This document shows, in pieces, positions 48,166 to 64,000 of a DNA stretch of 64,000 nucleotides. The notes below the pieces were generated by a model. It was not told where the DNA came from. It searched no databases and was given only the letters and a program-made list of their open reading frames with translations. The stretch's first letter is position 1. The number at the start of each line of letters is the position of its first letter. The DNA is from Notamacropus eugenii. Its lineage: Eukaryota; Chordata; Mammalia; Diprotodontia; Macropodidae. The position numbers and the translations under genes were made by a program. The stretch covers positions 356,466,128-356,530,127 of the forward strand of contig NC_092873.1 in NCBI RefSeq assembly GCF_028372415.1, written 5' to 3'.

Positions 48166-50830
48166 TCTAAGGAGAATTGTGGTCATGGTTTTTCTGGTCT
48201 CTACTCTAGTTTGTGAATGACCATTGTCTTCTGCCCTGAAACTGTGGAACTGTGACCAGGTGTCCACTCTCCTATTGCCGGGATCTCTAGTGTGCTTGTG
48301 CTGCTTGTTGCCCTGGGACTGTGATCCAGGACTGACTGTTGGAAAAACAACAAAGTCGTACACCGAGTGCAAGCTAGGAGTCCAGTGTAATCTTCTGACC
48401 AGTTGTCCAACTCTCTTACCATCTGTGTGTGTGTGGGGGAGCTTCAGAAGTCACTGTTACAGATTCAGTTACAGTTACAGATTCAAGGCCTGCTGCTGAC
48501 TTGCGGCAGGTATGGCCCTACTGGATGCCTGATGCAGGGCCCTGAACCTCAGTGTTGGCTTGTTTGGCACAGCATGCATTGGATTGCATTCTCTGCTTAC
48601 TCCAACAAGAGAGATCTTTCCTGCTGACCTTCTAGGCTTTCTTGTGCTGGAATATTGTTTCACCTCATCCTTTTGTTGGTTTTACCACTCTAGAATTCAT
48701 TTGGAGCCAGTGTTTTAAAGTTGTTTGGAGGGAAATTTTAAAGAGTCAGGAAAAGTTCCTTCCTTTACTTCCCTGTCTTCTCTTCACCTCCTAGCATCTC
48801 CTTTCTAGTGTGGCAGCATGCCCTCTAAAGATCACGCCTCTAACTTGTACTGGTATTGGCTGGTGGGATGCCTGGAAGAGGGGTTGCTACCTTGGTTTCC
48901 AGGGGTGAACCTGTGGCACCCCAGAGCCAATATTGTCGATTATGAGTCCTATTATTGTTTCCCTTAAGTGCTCAACCAATAGATGGTTCTTCAAAAAGAC
49001 ATTTACTTCAATGACAGAAAAAGAAAGCCAAAGAGACCCACACTTATGGTACAATAGTTATGAGGCAAAGGTGTAAGAAACACAAATGCCTGAGACAACT
49101 TACAGTTTCAGAACTGGAGACCTTCCTTGGCTTTCCTTCTCTGCAGAGTCCTCATGAAGTTCACTATGAAGCAGGGCGTTGGTGATGGGTGAGCTGCTTT
49201 GCTCTTAGCTGGGCTTATTCTTAATGGGATTACCAGGAGTCTCTCATGAACACGTGGATCTGCTGCTGGGTTTTTTCCTCACTGGAAAGAACTGATGCCA
49301 GTATGGGCTGGCGCAGGGACATGGCTGCTGTCCTACTGTACCATGCAGGTTACTTGGCTGCTGAGCTTAGCCAATGTTAACCTACACTAAACTAGTTATT
49401 TGGCCATTGAGATGTTTTTGCTGAATGGATCAATCTACTTGAATCCCTGGGCTTGCTCTTTGATGGATAACTGTACTTCCCACCACCTTTAGCCCCTGGT
49501 TTAGCTTGGTGTTTGTGTGATATTTTTGCTTAGTTGCTATATTGCTCCTTTCATCTGTATTGCAGCTGTTCTTTTTTCAGAAAGGTCAGAGAACTTTATC
49601 CTAGGATAGGCAGAGGGCTCTTCTATTTGACTCCTCAGATCTTTGGCCTTGAAGTTTGTCACCTCCCAGGCAGGAGGTATGAACTCTCTTGTTAGAAATT
49701 TCTACTCCTTTGAGAGTTGGTTTATTTCAGTGAAGTACCTTACCCTTCCTTAGGGTGACAAGCAAGCTACAGTTCCCAAATTCCTGTTTGGGCCTTATGC
49801 AAGTGAGCAGTTGGGGACAAAGATATTGAGATAGTGCTGCTGTTTAAATGGGACACAACTTTACACTAGGAATTTCTTTTGGGACTTATCAAAATAATAT
49901 CCAATGTAAGATTGCCCTTCCATAATATTAAAGTGGCATTTACCTAGATGCCTCATTACCTTTAGCTTGCTTACATACCTCAATTATCTCTTCCTCTTAG
50001 TGGTCATTAGTTAAAAGGACTAGTAAATTTCAGATTTCAAGATATGACTTCACTTGAATGCTGAAGGACAAAGATATGTTGAGAACTCACCCCATATTCT
50101 TTCCTAAGTTGCTATATGATTTCCACTTCAACTAAGCAATAATCATTCTGAACTTTTTCCTCAGCCTTTTCTCCATTGGAGAGATTACTCAACATGCATA
50201 TGTGAGAAGGTGTTCGTATTTTTGACTATGAAGAAGGAGAAGAATACCTACATCATTGTGATTTATTGTAATGTCCAATTATTTTAGGCATATGACCAAA
50301 TTTCTGCCCATTGATTTTCATGGATTTTCAGAAACCACATAATTGTATCCCAGAGAATGAGAAAGAGGCTGTGGACTCTACACAATTACGGAAGAAAGTC
50401 CTCTTAAGATTGGCAATATATGAGCATTTTTTGAGGGGAAGAAAATGCTTTACACAATCTTAGAACACTTGTCTGAAATAAGACAGGACTTTTGTTTCAG
50501 GAAATTGAGATATGCTTGCAAAGAATTTTTGGATAAATAACTTTCAACATAGAGACTCACTATGAATATGCTGCTGTTCTTGGAGAAGCCCTGGGTTTAG
50601 AATCAGATGACCCAGGGTCAAATCCAACCTTGGGACTTGCTACTTGAGTGACCTTGGAGGAAACCGCTGTTTTTGTTTTGTCTGAGTCACGGTTTCCTTC
50701 CCTGGAAAATGAATGGGTTGGACTGGATGGTTTTTCTAAGATCTTACTTTGACTCCTATGATACTATAACATTTCCTGTTAAGGCTATGAATGTCTAATT
50801 CAAAAGAGAAATATAACGTGTACACAATTA
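48165..50830. other. Intergenic sequence downstream of KRT10, mostly unassigned
   Basis: 48,165-48,640 and 48,800-50,560 contain no open frame or repeat that I can name. CAATGACAGAAAAAGAAAGCC and similar words near 49,000 hint at an old interspersed repeat. A short SINE core appears at 50,595-50,760 (GACCTTGGAGGAAACCG, CCCTGGAAAATGAATGGG). Confidence 0.4.
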
Positions 50831-50853
50831 TATTGTTTGCATCAGGAAGAAAG

Positions 50854-50859
50854 TTTATT
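50854..50859 (-). terminator. KRT10: Polyadenylation signal of KRT10
   Basis: AATAAA on the minus strand, 330 bp after the normal stop codon and 230 bp after the stop of the second frame, so one 3' end serves both. Confidence 0.7.
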
Positions 50860-51083
50860 GAAATATAAAAGAAGGAACAGAAAGTTTCTTTATGAATTAT
50901 CATTGAAGAATTCTCTCTAGTAAAGTGAAAACGAAGGGGAAAGAAATCATGAGAAACCCCTTAGACACCTTATATTTAAAGAGAGAAAAGGTGTCTATGA
51001 CCATTAGGAAGGATGAAGATTTTCTTTGCTTGACCTTGATATACTGTGGTCTAGGGAAGGAGATTTTTCCATGTCAACCCTGG

Positions 51084-51183
51084 TTAATAGTAGTGCTTCT
51101 TAGTATCTAATTCCACTCTGGATGAAAGGACTCTACCATCAGGGGCCACCTCCTCAATGATGGTCTTGATCAAATGGCTTCTA

Positions 51184-51190
<7 letters not shown>
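51084..51190 (-). other. KRT10: Second reading frame in KRT10 exon 8 encoding a conventional type I keratin C-terminus
   Basis: Normal splicing enters exon 8 in phase 2 and stops after two codons. In phase 1 the same exon is open for 35 codons: it starts DSNRSHL, contains IKTIIEEVAPDGRVLSSRVE and ends TKKHYY-stop at 51,084. This matches the canonical last-exon motif of KRT27 ([19 protein letters not shown]) and KRT28 ([19 protein letters not shown]), whose exon 8 is also entered in phase 1. Exon 7 contains candidate phase-1 donors, for example G|GTAGAA after 52,228 and A|GTAACT after 52,201. Seen: the frame and its motif. Inferred: an ancestral C-terminus kept through alternative splicing, or a relic. 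Confidence 0.7.
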
Positions 51191-57364
<6,174 letters not shown>

Positions 57365-57423
57365 AGTGATGCAGTAGAGGTTCAACTCAAGCAATGCTTG
57401 CTATCTAGGGACCGTGACAAGCC

Positions 57424-57431
57424 TTTATATA
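57424..57431 (-). promoter_or_regulatory. KRT10: TATA box of KRT10
   Basis: TATATAAA on the minus strand, about 67 bp upstream of the KRT10 ATG. It predicts initiation close to 57,400. The block shared by KRT27 and KRT28 is not visible here, in keeping with a different tissue of expression. Confidence 0.85.
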
Positions 57432-57499
57432 CTGAGCTGGGAGGGTGTGTCCCATCTGAAGGATTTTCTTCTCACTGGGCTGTCTTCTTTTTGCCAATT

Positions 57500-58790
57500 T
57501 AGCATTATTGTTACTAATAACCAATCTGATACATTCTAGTATGTGTTTTGCCCTTAAAACATGTAAGACATTTATTATGTTGAAATGGAAGATGGGTGGA
57601 GCTCAGTAGAGACTCTTTATCACTATTCTTTTTCATCTTTTGCAGAACATTGAGCAATTGATAAAAAAACAAAACAAAACTGTATTCTCAGCAAAAAAAA
57701 GAAATGCAGGTGATGTATCTGGTGTTATGCTTGTCAATCTCTTTGTCTCTCTCTCTCTGTGTCTCAAGTACACGTAACACACACTCACACACACACACAC
57801 GCACACACATGATTCTTTTCCAGAAAAAAACAAAAAGCATGGCAGAAAATACTTCAAGTGATAGCCTAAAAATAATCTAAAAATTATAATGTATTGGAAC
57901 AATCAATAATGTGAGTGAACATTACAAGCCCTGGTACAGATTCCAAGGCTCTTTCATGAAACTGAAGGGATTAATAAGTTTTTAAAATGAATAAATGGAT
58001 AACTCACAGTGTTTCAGAGCTATTATGTATTCAAGACTCATAAGAGCCATACGTAAGTAATTTAGGAAGTACCTATATATTTCTAGTGCCTATATTTCTC
58101 TAGAAAACCTTTTCTTCCGGAGAGTGAGAACTTAGTGATCTTTTGCTTAAAAATGGTGATGATTAATCTTTTTGAGAGAGCAGCCTTTAAATTGAAAGGA
58201 TTATGTCATTTTGAGGTTTTTTTTTATCTATTGAGCACATGAAGTCATGCCAGATATTATTTTTGCCTTTTAACTCATCCATTATCATTAAAGTGTTAGA
58301 TTTTGTTGCTCTCATAGTAGCAAAACCAAGGAGTATAGTATATGAGCTCAAGGACTCAAGGTTGGTCTGAAGTCCTTCCTGTTCTTACAGCTGTAAAGTT
58401 CTGAGATGGTGGGATTCTGCAATACTCTGTTAAGAAAGGCACATGGCAGCTTGTGGTCTTCTGAAGTTCCACCCTAATGGAGATCAGACTATCCAAATCT
58501 GTTATAGATTGGATACATTAGAAACAATTGACAGAGGAACACAGCATTAGAATCAAGGGGCATTAGGAAAGGCCTCTTGCAGGATAAAGAATTTTATTGA
58601 AAGCTTGAAGGAAGCCCATGAGACCAGGAGAAGGAGATGGGGAAGGAGATAATTCCATGAGCCAGAGGAAATGCCTGGAGATGAGGTATCTTATGGGTGG
58701 AACAGTTTGGAGGCCAGTGTCACTGGATCATAGAGTAGGTCTAGGTGAGTTAGGTACAAGAAGATTGAAAAGGTAGTAGATATCCAGAAA
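57500..58790. other. KRT10 upstream intergenic sequence
   Basis: Contains a (CT)n/(CA)n stretch at 57,740-57,810 and little else that I recognise before the L3/CR1-like piece at 58,600. No keratin exon or open frame with a family signature is present. Confidence 0.5.
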
Positions 58791-58794
58791 GACT

Positions 58795-59285
58795 GTTGCT
58801 TGTCCTTAATTTTGAAGAGGACCAGTGATGTCACAGGGGGGATGTCTTGACTTATATGTGAATTGGATTTAAGTGAGGCAGAGTTGCCCAGTGTCTTCAG
58901 CCTCACTGTCTCTTCTAGTCATCAAAGTCTAGAGGTAAGACAAACATCAAAATGACTGATGATGGCCTCAGATGCAGCGGATGATCTTGGCATCTTCGAT
59001 ATCTGACTAAGTTCCAAGTGCTTGCTCTCATTTGCCTACTCCCCTGGGGAAAATCTTCATGTACTTGGAATAGAGACTCTCCTAACTTACCAATAAGTTT
59101 GAGGCCCATTCATTTCCATCAGCCTGGTTCAGTCCATCTGCTAAGAGGTTTCACTGAGATGTGGCTGCTGGTAAACCTCTTGGAGCCACAGGTAAGGACT
59201 GAATGTTAAGTAGACACCACAGATGAACGAGCAACACTGAAAAGGCCTCACCAAGCCCTCACACTAAAGATACTGGTCTTAATTT
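58795..59285 (-). mobile_element. Long retroposon 3' end, antisense (copy B)
   Basis: TTGTCCTTAATTTTGAAGAGG, GAATTGGATTTAAGTGAGGC, CAGCCTCACTGTCTC, CAGCCTGGTTCAGTCCATCTGC and CCAAGCCCTCACACTAAAG. Same orientation and extent as copy A on the other side of KRT10. A fragment of L3/CR1 type precedes it at 58,600-58,790. Confidence 0.6.
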
Positions 59286-59999
59286 AAAACAAACAAACAG
59301 AGGTATATCTCATCTAGGAAGGTTAAGATACTAACTGAAAGATAAGAATGTATGCATGATTTTTTTTCCTGGAAAGAAATAGTATTCCTGCATCATCATC
59401 ATCATGATAGCTAGCATTTATATAGCACTTTAAGATTTCCAAAGTACCTTAAATATGTTAACTTATTGGATACTAATCATTATTAAGAAATACTCCTTGC
59501 TCTATGAATTAGGAAGCAAGCTGTCCCTATATAACAGCAACTTCTTGAGTTAAATTCTTTTTTCAATAAATATTCACATTTTCTTGGCTACCTATCATGT
59601 ATATGACCTTGGGTAAGTCTTTCCATTTTTCTGAAACTCGTTTCCATTATCTGTAAGACAGGGGCAATAACGTCTGAAGTCCTTCTCTGCTCGAATTCTT
59701 GTGAGGTCCAGATGAGACAATGTAGGGGTGGTGTAGACAGTGTTTGTCAAAATAAAGTACTATGTAATAAATCACTGAGATTATTATTATCATGGTTATT
59801 AATATAAACATTGTCAATATGCCGGAGTTGGAGGTGTTTGTTGTTCTAGGACATTACACTAGGCACGAGCCATAGGTATATGTGTGTCAAAACTTCTGGT
59901 TTCCCTGATGTACAGAACTCTTGCATGAGGAAACTCCTCTACCAAAGTAGATCAGCAGTTACAGCCTAGACCACTATGGTGTCATGCTAACGAGATGTG

Positions 60000-60037
<38 letters not shown>
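60000..60037. repeat. (CA)n microsatellite
   Basis: A run of about 17 CA units, nearly pure, likely polymorphic. It lies about 50 bp before the GC-richer block at 60,090. Confidence 0.95.
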
Positions 60038-60089
60038 TTGTATATTTTAAGGATCAAATCGCATAGCATAATAAGCACTCTTCAAACCA

Positions 60090-61740
60090 AAATAAGATCA
60101 GAACCCCCCACTTCATACCTTCTTTGGGGGCCAAAATCTTTGGAGAGTGAGCAGTCAGCTCCTCCTCGCTGGAAGGGTGCTTCTCTTAACACAACACATC
60201 CCCAGGGGTGGCAGAGAACACAATATACTCTGCTCCTGAGCCACAATTGGTTACACTCCCCTCAATCAAAGCAGAGGGTCCAAGTCCTGAAAGTCCTCTT
60301 GGGGCTGTGTCCTTCTTCTCATACGCCATTGCAGGCTCCCATCTGGTACTCTCAGGTGTACACACGCTCTAGTGAGCCAACAAAGTTCAAGTCCTATCAC
60401 TGCTCCAGTCCCCACCACAAAGTCTGGGAAGCAATTGGGTGACAAAGCCAATAGGGTAGATCCCTAGGGGTTATGGCACTTCCCCCATCCCAACGTTGAC
60501 AGCTCTACCCCTGGGTCCCAACTCATTCCAAGGGGACGTAGCAGGGAAGCACACTCTCCTACCTTGTGCTCCTACCTTGCTGCAAAGTTTTCATCTCGAC
60601 CCAGGGTTGAGTCCCTAACTCTGTGGTTCGTCCTCCTGTAGGTTGGGGGGCTGACCACTCCCTGCTCCTTGCAGGGTCTGGGTGCAGGTGGCTGTCTGTT
60701 CCTGTTGAGTCTGCTTCTGCTCCGCAGTCACTGCTTATGCCACTGGGTCAAGGTCTCTCTGGTTGGTCTGGGACACTGCCACTTCTGTCATTGAACACTG
60801 ACTCTCCTACTCCTCCAGGGCTACATCAGTCTGGGTCTCCCACAGCATTTCTACAACTCCTGCAGCCTTTCTAGCTCACTTCTCATCAAGGGTGTTCACA
60901 ATTTTCAGCAAAACTTTCTCAAAACCTCTAGGAGTAGAGGGTACATCCTCCCACTCTTGGAAGGGGGTCCATACTCCATCCTCCTATACCTGGGGAGGGC
61001 TCCATAGAATTATAGCTACCATAGCCACAAAAAATAACACAATAACTAGGAGATATTGGACAACTATCCCAGTCCCACTAAATACCATATTTTATTCTAG
61101 TCCAGTGTTCTAGTGTTCTCACAAGGGTTGCTGACAATGGGACCACTAACTCCTACAGCATCCCTTAATCACCCTTCTTGCAGGGGCTGGCAAGGAGGGG
61201 AGGGGCAGCTACCCATACATCTCCATCGAGAAAGGCAAAACTTGTTGTACACGCCCCTAAATCCCTTCAAGCTTCAATGAGAGCTGGTTGAAGGAAACAC
61301 AGATTCTGTCCCCCCAAGACTTAATGGGGGCTGGTCAAAGCACATATAACATTCAACCCTAAAGGTTCCCCCTATGAGAGGTCTCCTCTCCCCTCCTCCC
61401 CCTATGAGAGGTGTCCTCCTTCTACTAACATCATCCACTTGCTCAGGGGAAAGGTCATCATCCAGAAGGTGGAGAAAATACATCACCAAATGGAGAGAGG
61501 GTCAACATCTGGGTTTTGGTCAGTTGGGGGGCCCCTTGATAATAACTGCCCAGAGTTCCAGTTTGGGAAATCAAAAAAGTCTCAGGCAAAGCATCCTTCC
61601 CATGAGCAAGCCCCAAGGCAAGACTATCAATTTCCCAGAATATGTACTGACGGTCTCAGAGCCAGAAGGCACCAAAGCCTACTTGACTCAGCACCTGATG
61701 TGTTACAGCTGTGAACTAGACCAAAGTTCAAAGGAGTAAG
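60090..61740. other. GC-richer block of unknown origin
   Basis: About 1.65 kb with higher C and CC/GG content than its flanks and none of the common SINE or LINE words found elsewhere in the window. It has internal short duplications: CCCCCTATGAGAGGT recurs 30 bp apart (61,370 and 61,400), and a longer diverged pair lies around 61,272-61,365. One minus-strand frame near 61,010-61,090 contains a hydrophobic, membrane-like stretch. It could be a fossil of a retroviral or other unlisted element, or single-copy DNA. I cannot decide. Confidence 0.35.
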
Positions 61741-61939
61741 GCACCTGTGATTTATCCTTCAGATGTTTACAATTTAGCATGAGCTTGGGAAACTGAGATT
61801 GTTATGGCCATGGAGCCTGGGAAACTGAACTCTAAGAACAGAAATCCTCCTTATATTACACATGGTCTGCCCCAAAGTCATGTAGCCAGCTCCCTCTCCA
61901 CTCTGCCAGATTCCAGGACTCCCTCTAGTTTCAGATCTG

Positions 61940-62180
61940 AAATAATAACAATAAAAGATAGCATTCATATAGTGCTTTCAGGTTTGCAAAATACTGGAGA
62001 AATGCTGTCTCATTTGGTCCTCGTAGCAGCCCTGAAAAGTAGAAGCTATTGTTATGTCTATTTTTATGGATCAGGAAACTGAGGCTAAATGCCATAGCTC
62101 ATAAAGGTCTGAAGCAAGATTTGAATTCAGATCTTCCTGACTCCAGGCTCTATTCACTATGCCATCTAGCAGTCTAAGGT
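61940..62180 (-). mobile_element. MIR-like SINE
   Basis: ATAGCATTCATATAGTGCTTTC, GCAGCCCTGAAAAGTAGAAGC, TCAGGAAACTGAGGC, AAGATTTGAATTCAGATC. A second degraded copy lies at 62,280-62,400. From 62,410 to 64,000 the DNA is AT-rich with no recognised feature. Confidence 0.5.
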
Positions 62181-64000
62181 CATAAAGTTCATCAGTGGTA
62201 AATCTTGGATTACAAACAGTCTTCTAACTCTCAGTCTTGTGTTCTTTCTTCCATACCAACCTGTGTATACACAATCACAATGGTTGGCATTTATATAACA
62301 ATTAAGAGATTAGGAAGTACTTTACATGTATTATTTCATCTGAAGCTTGCTGTGACTTCTGTGAGAACCTGTTATCCTCATTTTTTTTTAACAGAGAGAT
62401 TATTTTAGAAAAGTTTTACTAATGCATTAATATTTGGGCAAAGTTATTTCAATGAGTGTGAAAGGCAGACAGACAAACTGTTACAGGCTATAGCAAAACA
62501 AAAAAGGTTTTATACAATTAAAACATTCAACAAGCCTCTGGGATTTAGATGAATGACTAATACATCCATAACAGAAATTAAATATGGATGATCTTGGAAG
62601 ACACTGTCATGAAGAATGTAGGTAGAAGAAAGACAAATATTAACTTAGATTTTTGGGAGTTTTGCTTAGGCAACATTCATATTATTTTACCTGAACTAAG
62701 TACAAGATCTATGTGCATTCTGATTTATTGAATTCAAGAAAGGTTTATGATTTGTAAGTTTGCAGTGGAAATAGTTAAAAATGAGCACATACAGTATTAT
62801 TCCTACTAAATTCTTTTCCCCATAAGTTATATTTACAATGAAGTCATAAGGAAAATGTTCACCACACTTGCTTATTATACATTGAGGGACAAAGCAAGGA
62901 TGTCTATAGGTCTGATGGTTTAGCATCGACTTTATTGTGCTTACATAGTAAAATAAGCAATATTATAATATCCTCCCAACATTCATGGAAATGCAGTAAT
63001 GAAATAAAATTCTCCAAGGAGAATCAAGGTAATTGGAAATCATTGGAAATACTGGTTTACTTAGTAATAAGTGTTACATTAAAAATAAATAGCATTATAC
63101 ATTATTTTTCCAATGAGCTTTGGTATGAGAAACTGACAGTAGAAATAGATCTTCTGGTAATCCTGTGAGTTCCTTGAGGTCTGGGAGGTAAGGCAGCAGG
63201 CCATGGGCATCTCTTACCCCTCATCAAACCATGCCTGGAAGAAAGATTCAATTCAAGGGAAATGAAGCCATACCTGAATATGACTTGCTGAAATAAAAAA
63301 AAATGCCACCTGGTAGAGATGACAGCATAAATATTGAACAGAACCAATAGTCTCGGTGGCATAAGAAATGGATTTTGGATTGCTTTGATTTACACAGCTC
63401 ATTTTATGAAACTGAATGAAAAAAGTGTAATGCTTCATTACATTTTTCCCAGAGGTAACTACAAAGATTGCAGAGTCCTACGTAGTTGAAAGACACAAGG
63501 TAGATGCTGAGTGACTAGATGTCACACAAGGAGCAGAATTTTAGAAAGTTAGCCCTTGGAGTAGAATGGCACCGTGGCTCTGGCAGCAGATACGAATGCC
63601 TGGAGAGCTCAGGTGGGGGACACTTGCATTAGACTGGCAGACAGAAGAGAGTCTCATTCTGAGACAGACTCTAGGATTCCATGGTTTATCTTCCACTGCT
63701 CTGTCTTCATAAATGGTCCTTTCAATAACACGAAAGTCTTTCTCCATAAGGCCTGTCATGACCAGCATATATCTTGTTCTGTTTCTGAATATATCTGGTG
63801 ATTTTCTTGAGAACCTTTTCTTAATGTGTTTCTATGCAGAAAGAGATAGGATATGTCACCAAAAGCTAAACAGCTTTCAAGGTAGGATTGGCCCCAAAGC
63901 TTTTCTGCTTTTGCATAAAGGTTATATAGAGTATGAACTGTTTCTTCAAACTACTCTTGCTCAATCTGATTATTTAACGTGGCAGGGAACTTGGTCTGGA

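Larger units (their letters stand above)
42750..48800 (-). mobile_element. Old rearranged L1/HAL1 mosaic
   Basis: Minus-strand L1 sequence lies in the expected order. 5'-like sequence is near 48,640-48,800. An ORF1 N-terminal coiled coil runs about 46,856-47,615, ending VKYVIGKTPNLEKCLRRNN. The ORF1 C-terminal part is at 45,165-45,620 (FIKENVPNILEAEGK...MKTPRNVIA). A 3' region follows at 44,600-45,165. ORF2 endonuclease-type sequence is at 43,650-44,560 (SDHNTIKITFNKG, NEATFQNLWNAVKAVLRGK) and late ORF2 sequence at 43,080-43,560 ([16 protein letters not shown]). The catalytic part of the reverse transcriptase is absent from this copy. ORF1 is interrupted by a plus-strand L1 piece (45,620-46,855), and another repeat sits at 47,625-48,165. 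It has many stops and frameshifts and is inactive. Confidence 0.75.

Noticed and set aside
60000-60037. CRISPR-like repeat
   Set aside because: Simple CA dinucleotide repeat in a mammalian genome, with no spacers.
60623-61739. Open frames in the GC-richer block as host genes
   Set aside because: Short, without recognisable domains or supporting splice structure. Left as an unexplained block, possibly an element fossil.
57500-64000. Searched for KRT12, TMEM99 or another keratin gene right of KRT10
   Set aside because: No rod-exon signature such as [19 protein letters not shown] or AEAWFNEK is present on either strand in this stretch.

Overview
The window is nuclear DNA from a mammal, almost certainly a marsupial. 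Genes are split by GT-AG introns, and the background is dense with L2, MIR-like, L3/CR1-like, L1 and HAL1 repeats. tRNA-derived and RTE-tailed SINEs of the kind described from opossum and wallaby are also common. The species cannot be fixed from the sequence alone.

Three complete type I keratin genes lie on the minus strand in the order KRT27 (2,316-8,133), KRT28 (18,662-30,883) and KRT10 (50,854-57,431). This is the mammalian type I keratin cluster order, so KRT26/KRT25 should lie left of base 1 and KRT12 right of base 64,000. Each gene has eight coding exons. The rod exons have the standard type I lengths (83, 157, 162, 126 and 215/218 bp), all junctions keep frame, and each gene has a TATA box and an AATAAA signal. 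KRT27 and KRT28 encode keratins of the hair-follicle inner root sheath. KRT10 encodes the suprabasal epidermal keratin that pairs with KRT1. As type I (acidic) chains they polymerise with type II partners encoded elsewhere.

Layout: 1-2,300 SINEs, an L1 3' end and a (TTCC)n tract; 2,316-8,240 KRT27 and its promoter; 8,240-18,640 intergenic, mostly L2, SINEs and an L1 3' end; 18,662-30,990 KRT28, with a solo LTR in intron 2; 31,000-38,278 intergenic repeats; 38,279-41,234 a complete ORF1-only L1 derivative (HAL1 type) with 16-bp target-site duplications and an intact ORF1; 41,810-42,155 a 5' fragment of an SSU72 retrocopy; 42,750-48,800 an old rearranged L1/HAL1 mosaic; 48,800-50,830 unassigned sequence; 50,854-57,431 KRT10; 57,431-64,000 repeats plus an unexplained GC-richer block at 60,090-61,740.

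The main points for a second look are: (1) a second reading frame in the last exon of KRT10 that encodes a well-formed conventional type I keratin C-terminus, skipped by normal splicing; (2) the intact HAL1-like element, whose 5' UTR holds diverged tandem monomers; (3) a promoter block shared by KRT27 and KRT28; (4) identical proteins from exons 4-5 of KRT27 and KRT28 despite diverged heads; (5) the SSU72 fragment, which keeps the 5' end but lacks the 3' end.
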